Part shown: positions 8,761 through 16,129 of the stretch, in pieces | Layout of the letters: every line of letters starts with the position of its first letter | How positions within the stretch are numbered: position 1 is the stretch's first letter | Assembly: GCF_028435365.1 (NCBI RefSeq) | Contig: NZ_JAGTJJ010000001.1 | Span: 682,001-746,000 of the forward strand | DNA length: 64,000 nucleotides | Source: Polyangium jinanense | Lineage (GTDB): Bacteria > Myxococcota > Polyangia > Polyangiales > Polyangiaceae | Reading direction: 5' to 3' | Notes under the pieces: model-generated | Databases searched by the model: none | Told to the model about the DNA's origin: nothing | What the model saw: only the letters and a program-made list of their open reading frames with translations | Made by a program: the position numbers and the translations under genes

Positions 8761-9050
8761 CGCAACGCTCTGACCCCCTCGCGTCACGTTCGCGCGGGCC
8801 CCCTCGCAACGCGGCGACCCCCTCACGTCACGTTCGCGCGGGCCCCCTCGCAACGCTCTGACCCCCTCGCGTCACGTCGCGCGGGCCCCCTCGCAACGCT
8901 CTGACCCCCTCGCGTCACGTTCGCGCGGGCCCCCTCGCAACGCCGCGACCCCCTCGCGTCACGTTCGCGCGGGCCCCCTCGCAACGCTGCGACCCCCTCG
9001 CGTCACGTTCGCGCGCCCCTCTCGCAACGCCGCGACCCTCTCGCGTCACG
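8761..9050. repeat. Tandem 44-bp repeat, six full units plus one partial
   Basis: Unit starts are 8761, 8805, 8849, 8892, 8936, 8980 and 9023. Each unit begins CGCAACGC and ends GCGCGGGCCCCCT. Units are 43-44 bp and differ mainly in the four bases after CGCAACGC (TCTG, GGCG, TCTG, TCTG, CGCG, TGCG, CGCG). Each contains CCCTCGCG-TCACGTT-CGCGCGGG, which can fold as a 7-of-8 bp hairpin. It fills the space between the VWA and TPR genes; no ORF in it is convincing. The last unit is truncated in AAAAACGG. Confidence 0.85.
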
Positions 9051-9107
9051 AAAAACGGCCCAGGCCGCTCCGGCACCGGTTCGGAGGTGAGGAGACGCGC
9101 GCCCCCG

Positions 9108-9116
9108 TGCTACCCT
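9108..9116 (+). promoter_or_regulatory. Extended -10-like element before the TPR-YbjN gene
   Basis: TGCTACCCT ends 11 nt before ATG 9128. The same nine bases precede nadB on the other strand (31682-31690 region). It suggests a very short leader and favours ATG 9128 over GTG 9107. No good -35 was seen. Confidence 0.4.
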
Positions 9117-9127
9117 CCGCCAAACGC

Positions 9128-10315
9128 ATGCCGCGCCCGACCAAGAAACTCCCCACCAAGAAAACCCCCGCCAAGAAAGCCCCCGCCAAGAAAGCCCCCG
9201 TAAAGCAAACCTCGAAGCGCGCTCCGACGCGGCCCGTGCTCACGACGGAGGCGCCCGAGGGCGGGATGCCTGCCTGGGCCGTGATCAACAATCGTGGCAA
9301 TCGCAAGCAGGAGGAGGGCGATCTCGACGGCGCGATCGCCGATTTCACGGAGGCCATGAAGCTCGCCCCCGGGGAGCACGCGCCGATATACAACCGCGGC
9401 AATGCCCGGTCGCTCGGCGGGGATGTCCACGGCGCGCTCGACGATTACACGACGGCGATCGAGATGGCGCCGGAATTCGCGCCCGCCTGGCAGCGCCGTG
9501 GTTTGACGAAGCAACGGCACGGGGATCTCGCGGGGGCCATCGCCGACCTCGACGAGGCCATCCGCCTTGCGCCGGACGAGCCGAGCGCCTATGGCGAGCG
9601 GGCCGCGCTCAGGGCCCTGCGCGCGGATTTCGCAGGCGCCGTGGAGGATTGCGAGCGCGCCCTCGCGATGGCCCCGCCCGACTGGCACCATCGCCCGAAC
9701 ACGCAGCATCTGCTCGACACGATTCGCAAGGCCGCGGGAAATCAAAGGACCGGAACGATGGAAGGCAAAAAGGAAGGAACGAAGGGGCGCAAGGGCGCGA
9801 AGAGCGCGAAGGCCGCCAAGGTCGAGGAAGCGCCGCAGACAGCCCGGACGGTCGTCGAGGAGGTGCTCGGGGCCTCGGGATTTTCGTTCGCGCTTGCCGA
9901 GGACGAGTCGGGGTACATCGACTACCTGGCCGCCGTGGGCCAGGGGATCGTGGAGTCGTTCGCGGTTCGTCTGGCCGAGGAGCTCGAGCGCGTCGTCGTG
10001 TACGTGATGTTCGAGCCGAAGGCGAAGAAGGAGCTGCGCGCAGAGCTCGCCGAGTTCATCACGCGCGCGAATTTCGGCATGGGCGATGGCAATTTCGAGA
10101 TGGACTTCGACGACGGTTCCGTCCGGTTCAAGGTCGCTCTCGATTACACCGACGAGCCGCTCTCGGCGCTGCTCGTGCGAAACATGATCTTCGACGCGAT
10201 GGATACGACCGAGGTCTACGCCGACGCACTCGCGCGCGTGATCGCCGGCAAGGCCAAAGCAAAGACGGCGGTGCGCGCAGCCGAGAAGGCGGCGATGGAA
10301 TCCGGGGCACTTTGA
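9128..10315 (+). CDS. TPR protein with C-terminal YbjN-like domain
   Basis: About 395 residues. The N-terminus is a Lys/Pro/Ala-rich tail (KKTPAKKAPAKKAPVK). About four tetratricopeptide repeats follow (NNRGNRKQEEGDLDGAIADF, YNRGNARSLGGDVHGALDDY and two more), then a basic linker (GKKEGTKGRKGAK) and a C-terminal domain resembling YbjN/T3SS-chaperone-like folds (VVEEVLGASGFSFALAEDES ... VYVMFEPKA ... ARVIAGKA). TPRs bind protein partners; YbjN-like domains are linked to regulation and chaperoning in enterobacteria. It is cytoplasmic. The start could instead be GTG 9107, which has GGAGGTGAGGAG at 9083-9094 but would sit inside the putative -10 element. Function is unknown. Confidence 0.75.
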   Translation: MPRPTKKLPTKKTPAKKAPAKKAPVKQTSKRAPTRPVLTTEAPEGGMPAWAVINNRGNRKQEEGDLDGAIADFTEAMKLAPGEHAPIYNRGNARSLGGDVHGALDDYTTAIEMAPEFAPAWQRRGLTKQRHGDLAGAIADLDEAIRLAPDEPSAYGERAALRALRADFAGAVEDCERALAMAPPDWHHRPNTQHLLDTIRKAAGNQRTGTMEGKKEGTKGRKGAKSAKAAKVEEAPQTARTVVEEVLGASGFSFALAEDESGYIDYLAAVGQGIVESFAVRLAEELERVVVYVMFEPKAKKELRAELAEFITRANFGMGDGNFEMDFDDGSVRFKVALDYTDEPLSALLVRNMIFDAMDTTEVYADALARVIAGKAKAKTAVRAAEKAAMESGAL

Positions 10316-10322
10316 TTTGCGC

Positions 10323-10360
10323 TTGGGGGCTACGCTCGGCAAGCCGAGCTGCGCCCCCAA
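10323..10360 (+). terminator. Long GC-rich hairpin after the TPR-YbjN gene
   Basis: TTGGGGGC (10323-10330) pairs with GCCCCCAA (10353-10360), and GCTCGGC (10334-10340) pairs with GCCGAGC (10343-10349) around a 2-nt loop, with a 3x3 internal loop between. It lies 8 nt after the stop at 10315 and is followed by ACCCCC, not a T-tract. It is a likely 3' end signal or a dispersed palindromic element. Confidence 0.5.
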
Positions 10361-10444
10361 ACCCCCAGGGAGCACGGCTGCCGCTAGAGACCCTCTTGTA
10401 CCGCGGCCGCAACATGCGAAAGTAGGCCGCTGGAGGGTTTTCGA

Positions 10445-13400
10445 TTGCCTACCGTTCGGGATGGCTACCTCGCCGTGTTCGCGTCGGCCCGCAGCGACGC
10501 GGGACGCGCGATGGCCCTGGCAAACGTCGCGGCCCTGCTCGCCCATCGCGGCGACAAGGTCCTCGTCGTCGACCTCGCCGTCGACTCGCCCACACTCACG
10601 CGGTACTTCCCGGACGACACGAAGCGCCGCGCCGCCACGTCGAGCACCCCGAGGCCGCGGCCCGCGCCCGGCGTCGTCGATCTGCTCGCGTCCGTGCGCG
10701 AAGAAGCCCGGCGCTTCCCCGCGACGCGCGGGCCCGCCGGCGGCGGCGCGGCGCGCGAGTTCGTCGAGCGCATCATCGAGGCAAACGAGGCCACGATCCG
10801 GCGCGTGCCCCTGCGCTACCCCGGTCTGCCCGAGGACCGGACGGTGGAGCTTCACTTCCTGCCGGTCGGCGGCGAGGACACGCCGCGCGAACGAAACCGC
10901 CCGCTCGACGGGTTCGAAGCGTTCCCCGGCGTGCTCGAAGAGATCGCCGCAGCGCTCCGCGGGCGCTACGACGCGGTGCTTCTCGACGCACCGACGGGCG
11001 AGACCGAGACCACGGCGCTCCTCACCTCGCACCTCGCCGACAAGCTCGTGGTGGTGCTCGACGATGCGTCGCTCGAAGAGGCCATCGAGCTCGGCGCCTG
11101 GGCGCATGGCAGGCGCGCGATCGCTTCGACGGATCGGCCGATCCACCTGTTCCCGCTGCTCGTGCACGTGGCCGATGGCTCCGCGGGCCGCGCGTTCATC
11201 GAGGAGGCGCGGCCGCGGCTCGAAGCGCTCCTCCGGCAGACGCTCGCGCTGCCTGCGTGTGATCTCTCGCTCTACCTCGAGCTCGCGCAGATCCCGCAGC
11301 GCAGCACGACGAAGCCCGCCCCGCGTCTCGCCGCCGAGGTCGAGCCGACGTCGGATCCGCAGGGGCTCTCGCACGCGTACTTCCGCTTCGTGCAGTGCCT
11401 CTCGAAGACGAGCCCGATCAAGGTCGGCGCGCGCGCGCGGCCCATGTCGGCGGAGCTGCTCTCCGCGATCGAAGCGCGCCGCGCGGCGCCCCAGGCGACG
11501 CCCGCGGAAGGCATCCGCGTCGTGCCCACGGAGAGGCCAAGCTCGCCGGGGCTGTCGTCGCCGCCCGGGAGCACGTCCAGCAGCCGCCCGACGAGCCCCA
11601 CGGAGCGGCCGACGCGGGCCGATCCGCTCTCGTCGCGCAAGCTCTCGGCCCAGCACGCCGAGCGTCTGGCCGAGGCGATGGCGCTCAGGGCGCAGGGGCG
11701 GAACGCCGAGGCCGCCAAGATCTGCGCGGCGATCGTGCGTGAGGCGGTGCGCGACGAGCGCGGGAGCAAGGAGACGGCGAAGGCGTTCCTCGCGCTCGGC
11801 GACCTCTCGGCGCAGACGGAGACGGGCGAGTACGACGAGGTCGTCCGGCGGTTCCACGACCGCAGGCACGAGGATCCCGAGATCTTCGAGGCCGTGCTGC
11901 TCGCGCTCTACCGCAGAGGCAAGCGCCACGCGGCCCGCGAGCGCTTCGCCCTCGCGACCGACAGCCTGTCGGCCGCGCTGGAGCTCGCCGGGGAGTGGAA
12001 GTTTGCAGGTCAAACGTCCTCGGTGGATCTGCGCGCGCTCGCGGCGGACGCGGCGCTCGTGCTCGGCGTGATCTCGATCGAGCGCGGCGACGATGCGCGC
12101 GCGCTCGCGGCCCTCAGCCACGCGGCGCTGTCCACGCCGGGCGGGAGCAGCCCGGCGCAGCGGGAGACGGAAGCGGCGGCCGCGTGCCTGACGGCGTTCG
12201 TGCTCGCGCGCTCGGGCCGGCCGGACGAGGCCGCCGAACGGGCAAGCGCGCTGCGCGAGCGGCTCGGCCCTTCGCCGGCCCCGGCGGAAGGCGCGCTCGC
12301 GGCGATCGCGGCGTGCAACGAGGGCGCCGCGCTGGGGCTCGCAGGGCACTACGACGACGCGCTCGCCGTGCTGAACGCGCTCTCCGAGCGGCTCGCGGGG
12401 ACGTGGCAGAGCCCGTTCCACGAAATCGCGGCGGCGGCGGCCTACAACGAGGTGGCGGTGCTCGCGCGCGCGGGCAAACCCGAAGCGGCGCTCGAACGGC
12501 TCGAACGTGTGCGGGCCTCGCTCGGCGGGCTCGGCGCGGTCGTGCACCGCGTGCGCTTCTCGGCCGCGCTGCTCGAAGGGCACCTGCTCTCCACGCTCGG
12601 CCGGAAGGACGAGGCGATCGCGCGGCTCGAAGCGCTGCAGGACACGCTGCGCTGGGTGGATGTTTGTCTAGACCACCCGGGCGAGGTGTACATGCGCGAG
12701 CGCCGCGCCGACGTCGCCTGGTACCTCACGCTGATGCGCGAGCAGGCCCGCGGCGTGGACGAGCTGCCGGGGCTGCTCCAGGCGAGCGAGGAGGAAGGCG
12801 ACGCGCGGCACGGGCGCGTGCACCTGCGCGCGGCCTTCGAGCTCGTGCGGCACGGGCGCAGGCTCGACGATCTCGGCGCCCACCGCGCGGCCGTCGCTTG
12901 TTACGAGGAGGCGATGTCGCGGCTCGAGCGCGCAGGCTCGCGGCCGCCGGGCGACGCGGCGATGCTCGCCTGCGCGGGTCTCGTGGCCCTGTCGCGCGGC
13001 GCGGCGCAGCGCGGCATCCCGCTCCTGCGCAAGGCCGCCGAGCAAGGCGGGACGGCCGCGCTGCAATGGTCCGTCGAGCGCATGCAGGGCGAAGGGCTCG
13101 ACGTCGAGGCGCTGGTGTCGGCCGTGCGCGAGGCCTTCGACTGGGTCCCGCGCGACCGTACGGACGCGCTGCGCGCTGCCGATCCGCTTGGCGTGACCTT
13201 GATCCGCGCGCTCGTCTACCCGGGGCGTCCGCCCGAGCCGCTCCTGCCTCCCCTGCCCTTCCCGCCCGTGGCCGCGCGTTTCGCGGCCTCGGCCACGCCT
13301 GCGCTCGCGCTCGATGCGCCGGGCCTGCCGCAGACGGCCGCGCTCACGCACGTGGGTCGGTTGCTCCTGCTCGATCCTCCCGACGGCACGGAGAACGACC

Positions 13401-14080
13401 TCGCCACGTTTGGCCCGCTCGCGACCGAGCCCGTGAAATCGACGCGGATCTCGCCGGTCTCGCTCGCGTCGCCGCTCACCTGGCCCGAGCGCGTCAGTGC
13501 GCCCGCGGGCGCGGGCGAGGAGCTCGGCAGTGCGATCGACGCGCTTTATCCGCGCACTTCGCCCGTCGCTGCGCTCATCAAGGGCCAGGCGACGGGACCC
13601 GACGGCGCGATCGTCACGGCGCCGCTGGTTGCCGTCGAGGTGGAGGCGCGGGACGGCGCGACCTTCCGCCTCGCGGTGCTGAGCGACGTGCACGGCCACG
13701 ATCGGCTGATTTACGACGGCGTTACCTCGATCCAGTTCCGCGACGGCCAGGGCCCGTCGGCGCCGCGCCGCGTGGCCACGCCCCTGCTCGCCTTGTGGCG
13801 TGCGCTCGCGATGGGCCCGCAGGGCACGTTTTCGCTCTCGGCCGCGCCGGGATCGTCATCGCCCACGACGGTCGTGCTCACGGGCGGGCCGCGCGAGCCC
13901 GGCACGGGGATCTTGCGCGTCGAGCTCCACGTCGATCGTGTGCTCGTGACGCGGGGTGATCCCGCGGCGCTCCGGCACGTCGTCGCCGAGGACGTCGACG
14001 GCGTGGTGTATCGGTTCGAGGTCGAAGCAACGGTCGGCAAGATCGAGCCTTCGCTTTTCGGAAGCATCCCCGGGCTTTGA
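10445..14080 (+). CDS. Giant protein: degenerate KGGVGR-type ATPase domain plus TPR array
   Basis: A 1211-residue cytoplasmic protein. Start TTG 10445 is supported by GGAGGG at 10431-10436. The first 55 residues line up with KGGVGR-type MinD/ParA-like ATPases: FASARSDAGRAMALANVAAL, then HRGDKVLVVDLAVDSP and LTRYF, where the family has KGGVGRTMALANVA, VLVVDLDLEAPGL. The P-loop lysine and glycines are missing (SARSDAGR, residues 14-21), so nucleotide binding is probably lost or altered. Residues about 60-290 complete the Rossmann-like domain (YDAVLLDAPTGE, KLVVVLDD). After a Ser/Pro linker (about 350-400), residues about 400-880 are helical TPR-like repeats. The C-terminal 300 residues are unrecognised. 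In bacteria KGGVGR ATPases neighbour conflict systems; that role here is inference only. Confidence 0.7.
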   Translation: MPTVRDGYLAVFASARSDAGRAMALANVAALLAHRGDKVLVVDLAVDSPTLTRYFPDDTKRRAATSSTPRPRPAPGVVDLLASVREEARRFPATRGPAGGGAAREFVERIIEANEATIRRVPLRYPGLPEDRTVELHFLPVGGEDTPRERNRPLDGFEAFPGVLEEIAAALRGRYDAVLLDAPTGETETTALLTSHLADKLVVVLDDASLEEAIELGAWAHGRRAIASTDRPIHLFPLLVHVADGSAGRAFIEEARPRLEALLRQTLALPACDLSLYLELAQIPQRSTTKPAPRLAAEVEPTSDPQGLSHAYFRFVQCLSKTSPIKVGARARPMSAELLSAIEARRAAPQATPAEGIRVVPTERPSSPGLSSPPGSTSSSRPTSPTERPTRADPLSSRKLSAQHAERLAEAMALRAQGRNAEAAKICAAIVREAVRDERGSKETAKAFLALGDLSAQTETGEYDEVVRRFHDRRHEDPEIFEAVLLALYRRGKRHAARERFALATDSLSAALELAGEWKFAGQTSSVDLRALAADAALVLGVISIERGDDARALAALSHAALSTPGGSSPAQRETEAAAACLTAFVLARSGRPDEAAERASALRERLGPSPAPAEGALAAIAACNEGAALGLAGHYDDALAVLNALSERLAGTWQSPFHEIAAAAAYNEVAVLARAGKPEAALERLERVRASLGGLGAVVHRVRFSAALLEGHLLSTLGRKDEAIARLEALQDTLRWVDVCLDHPGEVYMRERRADVAWYLTLMREQARGVDELPGLLQASEEEGDARHGRVHLRAAFELVRHGRRLDDLGAHRAAVACYEEAMSRLERAGSRPPGDAAMLACAGLVALSRGAAQRGIPLLRKAAEQGGTAALQWSVERMQGEGLDVEALVSAVREAFDWVPRDRTDALRAADPLGVTLIRALVYPGRPPEPLLPPLPFPPVAARFAASATPALALDAPGLPQTAALTHVGRLLLLDPPDGTENDLATFGPLATEPVKSTRISPVSLASPLTWPERVSAPAGAGEELGSAIDALYPRTSPVAALIKGQATGPDGAIVTAPLVAVEVEARDGATFRLAVLSDVHGHDRLIYDGVTSIQFRDGQGPSAPRRVATPLLALWRALAMGPQGTFSLSAAPGSSSPTTVVLTGGPREPGTGILRVELHVDRVLVTRGDPAALRHVVAEDVDGVVYRFEVEATVGKIEPSLFGSIPGL

Positions 14081-14110
14081 TTTCCGCGTCGTTCGCCTCG
14101 TGAATCACCC

Positions 14111-14199
14111 GCGCCGAGCCGCGACGGGTCGTCTGCCGCGCCGCGACGGGGTGTCCTCCGAGCCGCCACGGCGCCCGCGCCGAGCCGCGACGGGTCGTC
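14111..14199. repeat. 23-bp direct repeat in low-complexity spacer
   Basis: GCGCCGAGCCGCGACGGGTC plus GTC occurs exactly at 14111-14133 and 14177-14199, among GAGCCGCC-rich sequence that continues to about 14240. The 240-bp spacer (14081-14322) between the giant gene and the convergent gene holds no convincing ORF. Confidence 0.6.
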
Positions 14200-14322
14200 C
14201 CCCGAGCCGCCGCGGAGCACCCACCGAGCCGCCACTGCTCCCCCGCCCCGCCGCGGCTGCCGATGAGCAAACCGTAGGGAATCGTCCGGCGAGCCGCCGC
14301 CGAGACCTGGCCGGCCGCCGTG

Positions 14323-15207
14323 TCAGGCCGTATCGCCCGCGGGAGGCGCCTCGGGAGCCACCTCCGCGGCGCGCCGGGCGCCATGCCGCGCGAGCAGGCG
14401 CCGCGTCGCGATGGGGACGAGGCGCGGGATGCTCGCGTCCATGTCGTGCGCCGCTTCGAATGCGTGGATCAACTCGCCGAGCACGTGCAGGTTGACGCCG
14501 TCCATGAAATCGATCTCGAGCTGCCGCACCTTCGCGACCGATCGCGCATCGGCGGCCTTCGCCGTCGCGCGGACGCGGGCGGCCGCATCGTCGAGCTTCT
14601 TCGCCCGCGCTTCGGTCGCCCCATAAAGCGCGAGCCGCTTGGCAATCTTGTCGCTCTCGTGCGCGAGCAACTCGCGCAGCAATGCGGCCTGCGCTTCGAG
14701 CCCCTGGGCGAGGGCCTCGGCGTTCTCCGCGGTCCCCGTCCGATCGTCGACCCGCTTCCGCTCGTTGGCGTCGCGGCCCGCGATACCCTTGAGCAATTTC
14801 ACCGTGCGCGTGCGCAGCCCGAGGCCCTCGGCGAACGCGGCCGCTGCCTCGCGCTCGGCCTGCGAGCGGCCGGCGTCGGCCTCCTCGCCGGCCTTCCGTG
14901 TGCCATTGTTGAGCTCGGTGAGCTCGCGCGCCAGATGGACGCCCACAGCGACGAGATCCTGCGAGACGTCGATCTTGTCCCGCTGCGCCTCGGTCGCGGT
15001 GGAAAGGAATGCATATGCGACGCCATAAATGCGCGGAGCGTCGGAGAGGATATGGCGGCTCGCGATCTGGGAGCCGAGCGCGATGAACTCCTCGCGGGTC
15101 TCCTCGTCGACGATCGCATCGACGAGGGCCTGGTCCGGCGTCCCGAGCTTTTGGTGGAGCGCGTCGAGCGTGAAATCGGTCGGTTTGATAGCGCCTGCGT
15201 TCGGCAT
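14323..15207 (-). CDS. Uncharacterised all-alpha protein
   Basis: About 294 residues, not recognised. The start chosen is ATG 15207 (MPNAGAIKPTDFTLDAL); reading frame stays open far upstream, but that part matches a ferredoxin-gene fragment and is probably not translated. The protein is Ala/Glu/Arg-rich and predicted helical, with repeated heptad-like stretches such as ALAQGLEAQAALLRELLAHE and AEARAKKLDDAAARVRATAK, so a helical bundle or coiled coil is likely. There is no signal peptide or membrane segment. A hydrophobic hairpin IYGVAYAFLSTATEAQ lies near residue 62. It converges on the giant gene and is divergent from the XRE regulator with about 210 bp between. Confidence 0.6.
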   Translation of the reverse strand: MPNAGAIKPTDFTLDALHQKLGTPDQALVDAIVDEETREEFIALGSQIASRHILSDAPRIYGVAYAFLSTATEAQRDKIDVSQDLVAVGVHLARELTELNNGTRKAGEEADAGRSQAEREAAAAFAEGLGLRTRTVKLLKGIAGRDANERKRVDDRTGTAENAEALAQGLEAQAALLRELLAHESDKIAKRLALYGATEARAKKLDDAAARVRATAKAADARSVAKVRQLEIDFMDGVNLHVLGELIHAFEAAHDMDASIPRLVPIATRRLLARHGARRAAEVAPEAPPAGDTA

Positions 15208-15257
15208 GGGAATGGCACGGGACACGAGGCGCGGTGGGCGAGGAAGGGGGAAACGGG

Positions 15258-15376
15258 CGTCGTCGAGCACGAGCCTGCGCACGCGCACCGGCACGCGCAC
15301 CGTGGTCTGGCAGGCGATGCGGACGTCGCGCGGCAGTCCGAGCCCGTCGGCGAGCGCGCTCGCCCTCGTTCGGCGG
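15258..15376 (-). pseudogene. Fragment of a [2Fe-2S] ferredoxin-cyclase gene
   Basis: Minus-strand translation reads LADGLGLPRDVRIACQTTVR then VPVRVRRLVLDDAR, nearly the same as residues 67-100 of the ferredoxin-cyclase at 22810-23733. At DNA level it matches 23439-23562 with about 11 substitutions, one 3-nt and one 2-nt gap by my count. Only the fourth cluster cysteine remains; the C-x5-C-x2-C part and the cyclase domain are absent, so it cannot make a working ferredoxin. It sits between the helical protein gene and the divergent XRE promoter. Confidence 0.65.
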
Positions 15377-15385
15377 ATGCGGGGT

Positions 15386-15414
15386 TTGTCCCCGCATCCG
15401 GCGCATGGTACACG
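15386..15414 (+). promoter_or_regulatory. Promoter of the XRE regulator gene
   Basis: TTGTCC (15386-15391), a 17-bp spacer and TGG-TACACG (-10 at 15409-15414). The start codon follows after 6 nt, so the transcript should be leaderless or nearly so. The GGGGTTTGTCC block recurs before the next small gene. Confidence 0.55.
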
Positions 15415-15420
15415 TCCGCC

Positions 15421-15741
15421 ATGCCCAGAAGGTCCACACCCGAACCCTACGCCGCGAAGATTGGCGCACGTCTCCGCGAGCTGCGCGTCGAACGCGGTGT
15501 GTCCCTCGGCCAGGTCGCCGACGCGTCCCAGCTCTCGAAGGGCCACCTCTCCAGCATCGAGCACGGCCTCGCGGCGATCACGGTGCCGACGATCTTTCGC
15601 ATCGCCCAGGCCCTCGAACTCCCGCCGCTGTACCTCTTCACCTTCCCCGACGAGGACGAGCGCGCCCGCGTCGCCGAACTGGTCCGCAAGATGCCCACGC
15701 GCGAGGTAGCGAAGGTGCGCCGCGAGCTCGCCAAGCGCTGA
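15421..15741 (+). CDS. XRE-family helix-turn-helix regulator
   Basis: A 106-residue DNA-binding protein. Residues about 12-65 form a Cro/C1-type HTH: IGARLRELRVERGVSLGQVA, then SQLSKGHLSSIEHGLAAITV with the recognition helix in SKGHLSSIE. Residues 70-106 are a short charged C-terminal segment (TFPDEDERARVAELVRKMP then TREVAKVRRELAKR) that may mediate dimer contacts. There is no ligand-binding cupin or peptidase domain. The close promoter suggests it could bind its own start region. It is followed after 42 nt by a small gene that resembles its own C-terminal half. Confidence 0.85.
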   Translation: MPRRSTPEPYAAKIGARLRELRVERGVSLGQVADASQLSKGHLSSIEHGLAAITVPTIFRIAQALELPPLYLFTFPDEDERARVAELVRKMPTREVAKVRRELAKR

Positions 15742-15749
15742 GCGGGGGT

Positions 15750-15777
15750 TTGTCCGCACACCGGGTCGTGCTACAGG
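15750..15777 (+). promoter_or_regulatory. Promoter of the small XRE-tail-like gene
   Basis: TTGTCC (15750-15755), 16-bp spacer, TGC-TACAGG (-10 at 15772-15777), ATG 6 nt later. GGGGTTTGTCC at 15745-15755 repeats the block before the XRE gene (15381-15391), so promoter and gene seem to have been duplicated together. Confidence 0.5.
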
Positions 15778-15783
15778 AAATTC

Positions 15784-15963
15784 ATGGCGATCACCGATGA
15801 GGCAATGAAGACGCTCCGACGACTCGCCCGCGACCTCGACGTCCCGCTGCGGGATCTGGTCATCCTCCCCGACGAGCGCGACCTCGCCCGCCCTGTCGAG
15901 ATCATCCGCAAGCTTACGCCTCGCGAGATGGCGAAGCTCCTCCGCAAGCAGCGAAAGTACTGA
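15784..15963 (+). CDS. 59-residue protein resembling the C-terminal half of the XRE regulator
   Basis: ATG 15784 to TGA 15961-15963. The sequence LVILPDERDLARPVEIIRKL then TPREMAKLLRKQRKY aligns with LFTFPDEDERARVAELVRKM then PTREVAKVRRELAKR of the upstream regulator, and its first 25 residues (MAITDEAMKTLRRLARDLDV PLRDL) resemble the last helix of the HTH domain. The DNA-reading helices are missing. It has its own promoter like that of the XRE gene. It may be a dimer partner that titrates the regulator, or simply decayed; real expression is not shown. Codon use fits a coding sequence. Confidence 0.55.
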   Translation: MAITDEAMKTLRRLARDLDVPLRDLVILPDERDLARPVEIIRKLTPREMAKLLRKQRKY

Positions 15964-16129
15964 CGAAACACGATGGAAGGCGGGGGGCCGCGCTTCCACT
16001 TCGTCCCCGCGGCGGCGGCGGGCACCGAGGTCCGCATTCTCACGCCGCACCAACCCACGCCCGCGGCGCTTCGTGCGGGACGGCGACGAGCCCGCCTCGA
16101 CAAACCCTCGCCGGGCCTTGTCCCGATCC

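Noticed and set aside
8761..9050. CRISPR array
   Set aside because: Units are contiguous repeats without unique spacers, and no cas gene is present.
14105..14320. Short ORFs in the spacer after the giant gene
   Set aside because: They come from GAGCCGCC-type repeats and encode only Arg/Pro/Gly-rich sequence.
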